This document shows, piece after piece, positions 8,862-17,825 of a DNA stretch of 64,000 nucleotides (within the stretch, counting starts at the first letter, position 1; each line of letters starts with the position of its first letter). The stretch lies in the NCBI RefSeq assembly GCF_000429505.1, contig NZ_AUBZ01000010.1, positions 56,257 to 120,256 on the forward strand. The letters run 5' to 3'. The notes below the pieces were generated by a model. The model ran no database searches, was not told the DNA's origin, and saw only the letters and a list, made by a program, of their open reading frames with translations. This DNA comes from Aliagarivorans taiwanensis DSM 22990 (GTDB lineage Bacteria; Pseudomonadota; Gammaproteobacteria; Enterobacterales; Celerinatantimonadaceae). The position numbers were made by a program, and so were the translations under genes.

Positions 8862-9161
8862 ATGCCCCATTGCCTGATTGAATATGCCGGTGAATTGGAA
8901 GAAACGCTGGATGTTCAAGCGCTGGTTCAAGCGGTCTATCGCTGTGCCAAAGACAGCCAGCTGTTTGCTGAAGGAACAGTAAAAATCAGGGTTAGCTGCT
9001 TTGCCTACTACCAAGCCGATTTTGCTGACCCAAGCTTTGTGCATCTGCGCATCCACTTGTTCCCAGGGCGCAGTGCAGAGCAAGCGTCTAAGGTCCAGCA
9101 ACTCTCGGTAGAGCTACTGGATATCGATACCAGCTGTTACAGTAAGCGGATCCTCGATTAA
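8862..9161 (+). CDS. 5-carboxymethyl-2-hydroxymuconate isomerase-like tautomerase
   Basis: A 99-aa protein starting MPHCLIEYAGELE, which puts Pro at position 1 after removal of Met, the catalytic base of the tautomerase superfamily. The block FVHLRIHLFPGRS also fits the CHMI family (PF02962), which isomerises 5-carboxymethyl-2-hydroxymuconate in homoprotocatechuate breakdown. This ATG is chosen over an in-frame ATG 51 bases upstream because it gives the N-terminal proline and has AAAGGAGA just before it. No other homoprotocatechuate gene is nearby, so the real substrate may differ. Its end overlaps the convergent esterase by 4 bases. Confidence 0.82.
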   Translation: MPHCLIEYAGELEETLDVQALVQAVYRCAKDSQLFAEGTVKIRVSCFAYYQADFADPSFVHLRIHLFPGRSAEQASKVQQLSVELLDIDTSCYSKRILD

Positions 9162-10135
9162 TCGAGCTTATCGAGCAAGGCCAGGCGGGCGAGCACTAAC
9201 TGTTTCAGCTCGCCCTGTTCGCGGATAAAGCGCAGTACACCAATACTGCAGCTGAACATATCTTCCCCCATCGCCGCCAGTGGCAGCTCCATCATCTGAC
9301 CTTCTTGGTCCTGACAGTGCAGCTCCAAGCGTCCACCTTGATGGATGGTGACAAAATCGCCTTCACTGCCATAGCGCCCTTGATACTCGTGCATCTCAGC
9401 GACTACCGGCTCGCTATCTGCAACCGAGGATTGCTGCTGCTCCAGCAGCCATGCCCAAAAGGCGGGAGAGTCATAGACTGGCTCCCAGGAAGGGTGGGCA
9501 ATCTGCGGGTATTGGATGTAGTTGAGGGGGGCCTCTCTTGGCAACTGTCCCAGGGTGTCAAACAGCTCCTGAGAGAATTTGGCGGGCACCACATCGTCGA
9601 GCAGGCCATGAGCTAGGTAAATGGGCAGATCATTGAGGCGTTTGTAAAGGGTGCTGCAGATCGGCCGGGCGTCCAACTGCATCGACCAAGGAGCCAGCAA
9701 GTTGGGATCGCCACCGGCAATGGGAGCGAGGGCAGCGAAGCGCTGTGGGGAACGCAATGCCCAGTTAAGTGCGCCAAAGCCGCCCATACTCAGGCCCGTG
9801 AGGTAGACCCGTTTAGGATTGATTGGGTGACGCGCCATTAGCTTGTCTAACAAACTCTCTAGCTCATCCAGCTCCCAACCCATGCGTCCTTCCGGTACGT
9901 GTGGGGTAAGGGTGAACGCGGCCAGCTGATGGCGCTGCTGATAGCGCAGTGGCCCAAAGTCTTCAAGGTGGCTGATATCGCCGCCAATCTCGCCACGGCC
10001 ATGCAGAAATACCACCATGGGCCAACCGTCGGCCGGTTGATAGCCTAAGGGCTCAGACAATAGGTAGCGATAGGATTGGGCACCAAGGTGCAGGTGCTGA
10101 GAAGAGTGAAGCTGAAATTCTGCAGGCATGGGCAT
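9158..10135 (-). CDS. Alpha/beta-hydrolase esterase, PHB-depolymerase/Esterase-D-like
   Basis: A 325-aa protein without signal peptide. An oxyanion-hole segment FLHGRGEIGGD is followed by the nucleophile elbow GLSMGGFGA, and a later HGLLDDVVP holds the acid and IAHPSWE the histidine of the catalytic triad. This layout fits the predicted peptidase/phospholipase group of alpha/beta hydrolases. The last 80 or so residues form an extra module (EYQGRYGSEGDFVTIHQGG...) of short strands that looks like a lipocalin-like or DUF3471-type appendix. The substrate is unknown. It stands alone on the minus strand, 47 bp before the MaoC gene end. Confidence 0.75.
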   Translation of the reverse strand: MPMPAEFQLHSSQHLHLGAQSYRYLLSEPLGYQPADGWPMVVFLHGRGEIGGDISHLEDFGPLRYQQRHQLAAFTLTPHVPEGRMGWELDELESLLDKLMARHPINPKRVYLTGLSMGGFGALNWALRSPQRFAALAPIAGGDPNLLAPWSMQLDARPICSTLYKRLNDLPIYLAHGLLDDVVPAKFSQELFDTLGQLPREAPLNYIQYPQIAHPSWEPVYDSPAFWAWLLEQQQSSVADSEPVVAEMHEYQGRYGSEGDFVTIHQGGRLELHCQDQEGQMMELPLAAMGEDMFSCSIGVLRFIREQGELKQLVLARLALLDKLD

Positions 10136-10182
10136 TTCTCCAACACGCCTGCATCATTCACTGTTTGGGCTTGAGGCAGGCC

Positions 10183-10902
10183 TTAGAAATAGAGTCTGAT
10201 TACAGATTCAGTCACACATGCCGGGCGACGGCAACCCTCGATCTCCACTTTCATCTCTTTTACTAGCTCCAGACCACGTTTTATGGGGGTCACGCTAAGT
10301 AATTTTGTGCGCGCTCGCACGTTGTTCCCGACTTTAAGTGGATAAGGGAAACGCACCTGATTCAGCCCATAGTTCACCACCATTTTAGCGTTGGGGTGCT
10401 GTGGCTGCTCAGGATTGACGCTGTCGCTCAGGTAAGGGATGAGCGATAGGGTTAGGAAGCCATGGGCAATGGTGGTCTTAAAGGGGGATTCGCTGGCGGC
10501 ACGCTCAGGATCGGTGTGTACCCACTGATGATCCATGGTGACGTTGGCAAATTCGTTGATGCGCGCCTGGTCCAGGTGCAGCCATTCGCCCACGTGGATC
10601 TCTTCGCCCACCTGTGGCAACAGCGTGTCGTACTCCGCTTGCGCGTCTGCGCTCAATTCAATAGCGGGCTTCGCAGGCTCTACTGCGATTGCTGTTTCGG
10701 CATCGCTGCCGTTCACTGCGCTGGTGGCTTGGCCATTGCTCACCAAGCTCTCGCGAACCTGACTCGCCAGTTGAGTCTGATTCGCCTTATTCAGGAATTC
10801 CATCCAGTAGTCACGCAGTGATGGTGAAAGCCAGTCCTTTAGCTCCAGAGGATTGTTCGCCAAGATTTCGCGCTTGGTCTTGATAAAATCGACTACTTTC
10901 AT
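10183..10902 (-). CDS. MaoC-like (R)-hydratase/dehydratase with N-terminal extension
   Basis: A 239-aa protein. The C-terminal two thirds form a hotdog-fold hydratase 2 domain (PF01575): the motif NVTMDHQWVHTDPERA supplies the Asp and His of (R)-specific enoyl-CoA hydratases, followed by TTIAHGFLTLSL. The first 85 or so residues (DFIKTKREILANNP...) are a helical extension not found in short PhaJ-like members. Expected reaction is reversible hydration of trans-2-enoyl-CoA. No PHA synthase gene or fatty acid operon is adjacent, so the pathway is unclear. Confidence 0.82.
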   Translation of the reverse strand: MKVVDFIKTKREILANNPLELKDWLSPSLRDYWMEFLNKANQTQLASQVRESLVSNGQATSAVNGSDAETAIAVEPAKPAIELSADAQAEYDTLLPQVGEEIHVGEWLHLDQARINEFANVTMDHQWVHTDPERAASESPFKTTIAHGFLTLSLIPYLSDSVNPEQPQHPNAKMVVNYGLNQVRFPYPLKVGNNVRARTKLLSVTPIKRGLELVKEMKVEIEGCRRPACVTESVIRLYF

Positions 10903-11073
10903 CGTTTAACCCATATGGATACAGTGGCGGCGCATTCTAAAGGAAAGATCCGACCAGTTAAATAGCCTAGCACTATTTAATCGTGCAAAAAAACGTCAGC
11001 GATAAGTGGGATTTATCTCACACTATTGCAATTAGCTCCAGCGTAAACAACCGATTAGCGCTTTGTATGCGGG

Positions 11074-11976
11074 TTATTCTGCTTGATCTTGTTGCCGCTT
11101 TTCGAGGAAAAGCGGAATTTGCAGCTTGATCATAAGCTGTTGAATTACGCTGGTTTTATTATGCAGGCATCGTGCCCATTGCTCTGGCCATCCAACTAAA
11201 CGTTGGCTGGCGTGCTCTTTTCCACCTAAGCGTTTGATTTGCTTTTGGTAGTCTTCGCGGCGCTTGATTGTTTGGGCTTGCTTGATGTGGTCGGCCTCAA
11301 GCTTTGGCCATAGGGCATGGGTGATGGTGGGTGAGGAGTGAGCAATAGCAAATCCAGCAGGGTCGAAATCACAACAACTGATAACCTTTAGTGTTGCGTG
11401 TGCTGAGGCTAGCAGTTGCTTCAGCGCATGGCCGGGATAATCAGCGTCGCCGCGGTACACCAGCAGCGTGGTATGTTGGGTGATTGAATCAGGCAGTTCA
11501 AACTGCGCAAACTGGTCAAATACATCCAGGTTTTCTACCAGAATCAGATTTTGATAGTCGCTTAGCTGAACTAGCCAGTAGGGTAGGCGCAGACTGATGC
11601 CTTCGGGTAGGGTAGCAGGCTTGCCCAATAGCCTAAGTAGCTGATGAAGGTCTCGGCATAGCAGGTAATTCCTGTCAGGTGCGTTATCGGCGTGTTTTTC
11701 GTTATCGTGCTCAGACAGCGTGATTCGACTGGCATGGCTGCTTACCGGGTTTGCCAGATCCCAGCCTTTGCGCTTCTTACACAGCTCGGCCAGCTCTTGA
11801 TAGGTGGTCGCGCTGAGCAGTAGCTCACGACCTTGAATGTGGTCGGCCAAATCAAACTCTTCGATAATGGCCGAGACTGCGGCAATCGGCGTTTGCCCGC
11901 GGTAGAGGGCTATTCGGGGCTTGTGCTGCTGATACCAGCCTTCCAGCATCTTACGGTGCTTCGCCCCGAGTGCCAT
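11074..11976 (-). CDS. JetD/MksG-like Toprim-domain nuclease subunit of a mini-condensin
   Basis: A 300-aa protein, last gene of the SMC operon, one base after the kleisin-like gene. Toprim features are visible in the second half: the acidic motif LVENLDVF with Glu148, then GDADYPG (about 176-182), then the metal motif DFDPAG with Asp203 and Asp205. This pattern is that of the topoisomerase VI A-like domain of JetD in Wadjet and MksG in MksBEFG, which cleaves plasmid DNA held by the SMC complex. The N-terminal half (1-130) is not recognisable but would match the DNA-binding part by position. The start is an ATG two bases after the upstream stop. Function is inferred from motif plus operon. 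Confidence 0.72.
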   Translation of the reverse strand: MALGAKHRKMLEGWYQQHKPRIALYRGQTPIAAVSAIIEEFDLADHIQGRELLLSATTYQELAELCKKRKGWDLANPVSSHASRITLSEHDNEKHADNAPDRNYLLCRDLHQLLRLLGKPATLPEGISLRLPYWLVQLSDYQNLILVENLDVFDQFAQFELPDSITQHTTLLVYRGDADYPGHALKQLLASAHATLKVISCCDFDPAGFAIAHSSPTITHALWPKLEADHIKQAQTIKRREDYQKQIKRLGGKEHASQRLVGWPEQWARCLHNKTSVIQQLMIKLQIPLFLEKRQQDQAE

Positions 11977-11977
11977 A

Positions 11978-13189
11978 TCAGCGGACCGCCACGGTAATGT
12001 CGGTCACAATCCGGTTGCCGGTAAACTGTCCATAGTCTTCTTCGTGATGCTCCAAACTAAAGTACTGGCGCTGTTCGTCGGGCAGGGCGTGGTAGCTACC
12101 CCATACCTGATACAGCCACACTTCGGCTGGCCATGTCAGCTCATTCTGCTCCAGATAATCCAAGGCGCTCAGCTGTTGCAGGCTATCGAAGCTGGAGACT
12201 AAGTAGTCTTCCACATCACGCTTGATCTGCTGCTCACTCAGGGCGAACTCTTCGCTGGCTTCCAAGCTTAGCTCGCTGGAGGCTTCCGGCTCATGTTGAT
12301 TATGGCGGCGCGGCTTAAGCTTGCTGGCCAAACTCAGCAGCTGCTGCTCATGGTCCTGATGACGGATGTCCACCGCTGCCGGGCGAATACAGGCTGGCGA
12401 TTGATTCAGCAGATCAGGTAGCTGGCTTTGTAGCGTCCAGTCCTTCGGCTGGTAATCGGGCTGGCGCTCGCAGTGCAGGGCAAAGCCCTTGAGCAAGCGC
12501 GCCTTGCCGCGCAGTTCGCGGAAGCGTCCAAGCAGCGCCAACAGGCGCGACTGCACCACGGCCAGCTCTTGGGTACACTCTTCCACCGCTACCGCTAAGT
12601 GCAGCACCAGCAAGCGGCGCAACTCGCGAATATCACCAGCGGTTTGGCTGAGCGATTCAAAGCTAAGCAGCGACAGGCTGTCGAGCAGCTCTTTCACCTG
12701 TTGCTGAGCCAGTTGGTTTTCACGGATCTTGGCGCTGAGGCTGGCCACATAGCCAAACTCGTTGTTGATCCGGCTCCACAGCGCTCGGGTGCTGTGGCGC
12801 AGGCTCTCGGTTAGCTGGTAGGTGTGCTGGGTCAGATCCTGCAAGTAGGCATCGGCGGCGGCCAGATCGCCTTGGTGGCGCGCCTCTTTATAGTGGCTGG
12901 CCAGGGTTTTCAGGCTGTTTAAGCGGGTGCCAACGTTGGCATCAATCTCGCGGTTGCGGATATCGCTGAGCGCTTCTTCCAGCAGGCTGCGCAGGTTGGA
13001 GCTAAGCATCAGCGGGCTATCCGCGTCAGGTCGAAACACCAAACCTGCCTGCAGCAGCGCTTGGGCTTGCTTAGCGTCCAGCTCGGCTTCGTCTAGCTGA
13101 CCATTGGCATAGCCTTCCATTAGCGCCTCGCTGTTGCGATCCAACAGCTTAAACAGGCGCTTACCGGCTTTTAGCAGGTTGGGGTTCAC
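11978..13189 (-). CDS. MksF/JetA-like kleisin subunit (predicted)
   Basis: A 403-aa protein, mostly helical, with an N-terminal winged-helix-like part (RLFKLLDRNSEAL...), a long central helical region (about 60-240) and an acidic segment (about 305-330) before a C-terminal globular part. Size, position and predicted helicity suit the kleisin that bridges the two SMC heads in MukF/MksF/JetA systems, but I see no unique motif. Automatic pipelines may misname such proteins. It starts with GTG at 13187-13189, sharing 4 bases with the stop of the preceding gene (GTGA), which indicates translational coupling. Confidence 0.62.
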   Translation of the reverse strand: MNPNLLKAGKRLFKLLDRNSEALMEGYANGQLDEAELDAKQAQALLQAGLVFRPDADSPLMLSSNLRSLLEEALSDIRNREIDANVGTRLNSLKTLASHYKEARHQGDLAAADAYLQDLTQHTYQLTESLRHSTRALWSRINNEFGYVASLSAKIRENQLAQQQVKELLDSLSLLSFESLSQTAGDIRELRRLLVLHLAVAVEECTQELAVVQSRLLALLGRFRELRGKARLLKGFALHCERQPDYQPKDWTLQSQLPDLLNQSPACIRPAAVDIRHQDHEQQLLSLASKLKPRRHNQHEPEASSELSLEASEEFALSEQQIKRDVEDYLVSSFDSLQQLSALDYLEQNELTWPAEVWLYQVWGSYHALPDEQRQYFSLEHHEEDYGQFTGNRIVTDITVAVR

Positions 13190-13833
13190 AGCAAGGTCTC
13201 CTGCTGATTGAGTGCATCCATGGCGTGCTGTTCGAGCGCCAGGTCTTCCGCCTCATCGATAAAGCGCAGCAGCTCGTAGAGGTAGTCCAGCTTGGCGGTG
13301 GCGGTGTAGATCAGCCGCTCGGGGTTGGGGCGGATAAAGTAGCCGTGTTCCACTAAGCGCTTGAATACCTGCTTAAGCTGGCCATCCACCGAGTTACTGG
13401 TAGAGCCAAACAGGCGGTATTGGGCCACTTTGGCCAGCTGCTCGCGCAGCGCTGGGGTGTCTTCAATCACGCTCTGTAGCTCGTTGAGGCGCAGTGGATC
13501 GCCGGCCGATAGCGGCGCATCGCTGCCTTGGGCTTCTTGCGCCAGCAGCAGCCACTCCACCAAAGGATGTAGGTGGGTGGCAATCTCTTGGAACTGCGAG
13601 CTCAGCACCCGGTGCTCATCATCGCCCAGCACCTCATAGGCGCAGAAGTAGACCTCGCCGTCGCAGGCGCTGGCTAGGCGGCGGTTCAGCGGCGCGAGCT
13701 GGTGGTTGATGGTGGCGCGGTTAGCCTCCAAGCCTAAGTAGCTGAAGGCGTCTTCATCGCTAACGGCACAGATAAACTGGCCTTGTAGCAGGGCTTCTAA
13801 TACGCGGCCATTCTCGGTCATTGCGGCACTCAT
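13186..13833 (-). CDS. MksE/JetB-like accessory subunit (predicted)
   Basis: A 215-aa protein between the SMC and kleisin-like genes. Segments such as LFGSTSNSVDGQLKQVFKRLVEHGYFIRPN look like a winged helix, as expected for the MukE/MksE/JetB partner that binds the kleisin. The ATG at 13831-13833 shares one base with the SMC stop. A second ATG four codons in is possible. The assignment depends on size, operon position and the winged-helix look, not on a diagnostic motif. Confidence 0.6.
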   Translation of the reverse strand: MSAAMTENGRVLEALLQGQFICAVSDEDAFSYLGLEANRATINHQLAPLNRRLASACDGEVYFCAYEVLGDDEHRVLSSQFQEIATHLHPLVEWLLLAQEAQGSDAPLSAGDPLRLNELQSVIEDTPALREQLAKVAQYRLFGSTSNSVDGQLKQVFKRLVEHGYFIRPNPERLIYTATAKLDYLYELLRFIDEAEDLALEQHAMDALNQQETLL

Positions 13834-16800
13834 TAGCTGGCCTCCTTCGCTTTACGGGCTTGTTCGAGTTTTTGCTGCAGCGCGCTTACCCGTGGCTGCA
13901 CGATTTGTAGCTGGCGCTTCTCGCGGTTGATGATGTAGCGGTGGGTGAACAAGTCCAGCACCTCCGACTCGGGGTTAGGAAAGGCGCCGAGAATGCGAAT
14001 ATTGTTGTGATCGCAGGCTTGGAAGATCTTCTTCACGTTGCTTTGGTGCAGGGTGCCCAGCTCATCGATTGGCCAGTGAATGGCGCTGTCGGCATTACCA
14101 CGCAGCAGGCGGGTAAAGGCCAGTAGGAACTTACACAAGATCAGGTAGGCCATACCGTGGCTACTACTCTCGTTGAGCTGGCGATCGGTGCGGATGATCA
14201 GGTCGCTGTTGCCTTCGCGTAGGTGCAGCTCCACCATCAGCAGGCGGCCAATCCCTTCTTTAAGGGCGCTGCGGCCGATGATCTCCAGCGCTTGCTTCAT
14301 CGACAGGGCATAGTCGCTCTCAGGCAGCTGGCTAAAGCCCTGTTTTTCCCACTGTTGGTAGTGGCTGACAAAGCTCTCCAGCTCACCCCAGAACTCCAGT
14401 TCGGCGATCTTGGAGCGGATCTTCACTGCCGAGCCGCTGACGCCATCAAGACTCAGATCTTCGCCGATCTCCTTGGTGATGCGGCGGCTCTGGCTCTCGA
14501 TGCGTTGATCAATATCGCGCAGGTTCTGGTAGAAGTTACAGATACTCATACCGAAGTTGCGACCCAACTCAATAAGACCCTGGATCTTCTGCGGTAGCAG
14601 GCCGTTAAGCAGATCGCTCAAGGTCGGCACCAGTGCTACGTAATCGGTGATGCTATCGCCGTCGGCATCCAAGCGTAGGTGTTCTTGGCGTGCTCGCTCC
14701 CAGATATCGCTGAACTCACTGCCGGCTTGCTGGGCTAGCAGGCTATCAAACTTGCGCACCCCATCTTCAACTTGCTGCAGCTGCTGCTTGCGCTGGTGCA
14801 AGGCTTGCTCGGCTTCGCGCAGATGCTCGGCTATCGCTGCTTGGTCTGGATCGCTTAGCTGCTCGCTGCTGAGCGGCGGCAGTTGTAGCTGCTTAAGCTG
14901 TTTGAGTTGGCCTGCCAGCTGCTCTTGTAGGGCGGTGAGCCCGTCGAGCTTCTGCTGTAACTGCTTGAGCTCGCTTTGCTGCTGTTGCTGGCTGGCCTTG
15001 AAGGCTGCCTGAGCCTGAGCGAAGTCTTGCTTGGCTTGGCTGTGGTCTTGCTTGGCCTGTTGCAGCTTATCTAGCAGCGACGGTTTTTGCTGCAGCCACA
15101 CCTGTTTGTGCCAGATTCGGTATTCGTTCACCAGATCCTGGCTCTCTTCAGCGCTTAGGATCTGCTGTTTCAGTTGTTTCTGCTGGTTGGCCAGGTCGAT
15201 GATCATGGCATCGTCCAGCCCTTGGTTTTGCAGCTCGGCGCGATACCACTGCTCGGCCTCATCAAGCGCTTGCTTGGCTTGTTGTTGGCGCTCGCTGATG
15301 CGCTGCTTGGCGCGGCGCTCTTTATCTTCCAGCTCATCGACTCGCTCTTGCCACCAGGCCATCTTCTCAAGGCGGGTTTCTTGGGCCTGCTCTTCCTGCT
15401 CACTTAAGTGCTCTTGGTGCTGCACATCGGCGGCGTCGAGCGCCTTTTGCAGCTGGGTCAGCTGCTGTTGCAGGCTGAGGCGGCGGGTTTCCAGCTGCTG
15501 GTTAAACTGCTCTTTGAGTAGCTGCTTTTCTTGTTGCAGGTGGCTGAGTTTTTCCTCGGCATTGGCCTCGGCAGAGCTGGCTTGGTTAAGGCTGAACTTG
15601 GCCTTTTGCAGCTCGCTGTTGGCCTCGGCGAGCGCTTGCTCGGCTTGTTGCTGCTGAAGCTGATACTGCTCCAGCTCGGCCTCTGCCAGTTGCAGCTCTT
15701 GTTTAAGCTGAGCCTCGTTCTTGGCATGCGCAGGCAGTTCGATGGCTTTGAGGTCGACCTTGAGGCCGAAGAAGCTATCGGACTCGCCGTGGAACTCCGG
15801 CTTCAGGTCGCGGCGGCTGAGTAGCTCGGGGGCAATCAGCTTGCCGATGTGCTCTTCCCAGCCCGGCGCTTCGCTGCGCAGGTTGGCCAGCAGGCTGTTA
15901 TCTTGCGGGTGCAGCTGCTCGCGCAAATCAGCAATCTGGCGCGACGCGCTTTGCGCCTCATGTCGCGCTTGAGTCAGGCGCTTGTCGCAGTCGTGCTGGC
16001 TGTCCAGCGCCTGGCGTTGCAGCTGCTCTTGCTTGCGGCGCTGCTGGCTAAAGTGCTGTAACTTTGCTTGGGCATCTTCTAAGCGGGTATCCAGCTGGTT
16101 GAGCTGGTTGTTTTGCTCGGCATCGAAGCCCAAGTTAGCGGCCTTGGCTTTTAGCTCCACCTGCTCGAGCTGGCGCTGATGCTGCTGTTCGGAGAAACGC
16201 TGCTTAAGCTCGCTCTGTTGCTGCTGATGCTGGCGCTCTAGCTGGCTGATCTCTTGTTGCTGCTGTTGACGCTCGCGGGAGAGCTGCTCGCTGATGGTGG
16301 TCAGCTCTGGGTGCAGTTTGGCAAGGGCGTTATTCAACTGCTCGTTGGTTTCGCTCTTGCGCTGGTTAAATGCCGCCTCGATGTTGCTGTGCTGCTCGGT
16401 TAACAGCTGGTGGCGCTGGGTCACCTCGGCTAGCTGCTCACGGCGGCCTGGCAGCAGCTCTAGCTCATCCACCAAGCTGTCGATCTCTTTGTCTTGCCAG
16501 TGGTTGTACTGGTCTTCAATCTGGTTGAGCTGCTCGTCGAAGGTGCTCTCATCGGCTTGCGCCTGACTCAGCCGTTTTTGCAGCTCGAAGCTTTGTTCTT
16601 TCCACTGGGTTTCCAGTTGCTGCAACGCAAGCTTGGCGCCTTGCTGCTGGTTTTGCTGGGACTCGCTGTCAGCGGCCAGTAGCGCCTGATCATTCTTCAG
16701 GTAGCGGTTAAGCTGACTGAGGCGCTCGAGGTTACTTTGCAGCTGATGGAAGGACTGCTCCAACTTCACAAACTTCGGGCGATTCGATTCGAAGTGCTCA

Positions 16801-17531
16801 ATCAACTGGCTTTCCTGGATCCAGCTTTGGGCGTTGGCGGCATTCACTTTGGTGGGGGTGAGTGATACCCCGTCCTCTTCCAAGATGGCGGCAATCATCG
16901 ATTTGATGGTTTCCATCTTGCCTTCTTTGGAGTGCACTGCCTTGGCCAGTTTCTCGATATGGCGCAGGCTATGGCGCGGGTCACACATCGAGAAGCGTTG
17001 TGCCAACTGCTTGATATCGCCATCGCTGGCTAGCTGCAGGCCGCGGTCATTCTGGATAATCGCCCGGTACTGGCGGGTGTTGAGCATGCGGCTCACCGCC
17101 ACCGGTTGCTCTTGGTATTCGCGTTTTTTGAAGGCGCGGCCTAACTCGTCGGGGCTAAAACACAGAATGCCGGTGTCGCTGCGCTGTTTAACGAAGTCTT
17201 CCAGATCAAAAGGTTTGCCCACCAAGCGATACTTGACGCCTTGCTCTTCGCGGGCGCTGGAGAGGATCACCTGAGCAATTTGGCCGTCATGCTGTTGATA
17301 CTCATAGCTGATGTAGCTGGCTTCGCGCGGCAGGTACCAGCGCTCAAAGCTGTCGCGGGTGCTGGGGACAACTCGGCTGGGGTATTCGCCATAGAATACC
17401 GGAATCAAACGTTGCAGGGTGGTTTTACCCGAGGCGTTGGTCCCGCAGATATTACTATGCTGGTCCAGTTTCAGTTCGACCACGCCATTGAGGTGGGTGT
17501 CGATAAGTATGATTCGTAATAGGCCTGACAC
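13833..17531 (-). CDS. MksB/JetC-like SMC ATPase (DUF3584, PF12128)
   Basis: A 1232-aa SMC-type protein. The N-terminal head has Walker A GTNASGKT (30-37) and the motif YLP (66-68), both given as hallmarks of DUF3584 proteins. A long coiled coil extremely rich in Gln, Glu and Leu follows (about 270-540), then a globular hinge-like part (about 545-640, with APGWEEHIGKLI), a second coiled coil (about 640-930), and a C-terminal head with an SSHG signature region and Walker B HWPIDELG (Asp1156-Glu1157). It opens the four-gene operon, with AAAGGA ahead of a GTG start at 17529-17531. As in MksB/JetC it should act as a DNA-loop-extruding ATPase. No mukB is seen in this window. Confidence 0.82.
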   Translation of the reverse strand: MSGLLRIILIDTHLNGVVELKLDQHSNICGTNASGKTTLQRLIPVFYGEYPSRVVPSTRDSFERWYLPREASYISYEYQQHDGQIAQVILSSAREEQGVKYRLVGKPFDLEDFVKQRSDTGILCFSPDELGRAFKKREYQEQPVAVSRMLNTRQYRAIIQNDRGLQLASDGDIKQLAQRFSMCDPRHSLRHIEKLAKAVHSKEGKMETIKSMIAAILEEDGVSLTPTKVNAANAQSWIQESQLIEHFESNRPKFVKLEQSFHQLQSNLERLSQLNRYLKNDQALLAADSESQQNQQQGAKLALQQLETQWKEQSFELQKRLSQAQADESTFDEQLNQIEDQYNHWQDKEIDSLVDELELLPGRREQLAEVTQRHQLLTEQHSNIEAAFNQRKSETNEQLNNALAKLHPELTTISEQLSRERQQQQQEISQLERQHQQQQSELKQRFSEQQHQRQLEQVELKAKAANLGFDAEQNNQLNQLDTRLEDAQAKLQHFSQQRRKQEQLQRQALDSQHDCDKRLTQARHEAQSASRQIADLREQLHPQDNSLLANLRSEAPGWEEHIGKLIAPELLSRRDLKPEFHGESDSFFGLKVDLKAIELPAHAKNEAQLKQELQLAEAELEQYQLQQQQAEQALAEANSELQKAKFSLNQASSAEANAEEKLSHLQQEKQLLKEQFNQQLETRRLSLQQQLTQLQKALDAADVQHQEHLSEQEEQAQETRLEKMAWWQERVDELEDKERRAKQRISERQQQAKQALDEAEQWYRAELQNQGLDDAMIIDLANQQKQLKQQILSAEESQDLVNEYRIWHKQVWLQQKPSLLDKLQQAKQDHSQAKQDFAQAQAAFKASQQQQQSELKQLQQKLDGLTALQEQLAGQLKQLKQLQLPPLSSEQLSDPDQAAIAEHLREAEQALHQRKQQLQQVEDGVRKFDSLLAQQAGSEFSDIWERARQEHLRLDADGDSITDYVALVPTLSDLLNGLLPQKIQGLIELGRNFGMSICNFYQNLRDIDQRIESQSRRITKEIGEDLSLDGVSGSAVKIRSKIAELEFWGELESFVSHYQQWEKQGFSQLPESDYALSMKQALEIIGRSALKEGIGRLLMVELHLREGNSDLIIRTDRQLNESSSHGMAYLILCKFLLAFTRLLRGNADSAIHWPIDELGTLHQSNVKKIFQACDHNNIRILGAFPNPESEVLDLFTHRYIINREKRQLQIVQPRVSALQQKLEQARKAKEAS

Positions 17532-17783
17532 GGCGGATCCTTTAATAAGACTTCTCTTTTAGCGCCCACATTGTTACCAGAAATTGCCGATCAAGCATAG
17601 CGCGCGGCCCTTGCTTGGTTCTCGTTTAAGCAAACTGACCACAAATGCATCACCTCTAAGCAAAATAAATACAAAATTTTGCCAATAAATGGGTGAAAAT
17701 ACCGACAAAGTGTGCGAATATCGCGCCCCCTTGTGACTCGCTGGTTAACAACTGTACGGGTTCAGGGCATAGAAAACTGGTGT

Positions 17784-17817
17784 TTGGGTTCTCTCACCCC
17801 AATTAACAAAAAGAAGG
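17784..17817 (+). promoter_or_regulatory. preQ1-I-type riboswitch controlling yhhQ
   Basis: A 34-nt element laid out like the compact preQ1 class I aptamer. Stem UUGGG (17784-17788) pairs with CCCAA (17798-17802), and a 9-base loop ends in the C expected to pair with preQ1. The A-rich tail UUAACAAAAAG ends in AGAAGG, which is also the Shine-Dalgarno sequence, 8 bases before the yhhQ ATG. The tail bases AGAA can pair with loop bases UUCU to close the pseudoknot, hiding the Shine-Dalgarno. Length, stem and A-rich tail closely follow the Thermoanaerobacter tengcongensis aptamer. The downstream gene imports the queuosine precursor, as expected. The structure was judged by eye. Confidence 0.77.
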
Positions 17818-17825
17818 TACTACCC

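Noticed and set aside
15031..15657. A 208-residue plus-strand frame (Cys/Ser/Leu-rich) opposite the SMC gene
   Set aside because: A by-product of the CAG/CTG-rich coding of the Gln-rich coiled coil; several similar frames lie along the same gene.
11074..17531. The SMC operon as a MukBEF locus
   Set aside because: The SMC protein has the DUF3584 GKT and YLP layout, the gene order differs from mukFEB, and a Toprim gene is part of the operon.
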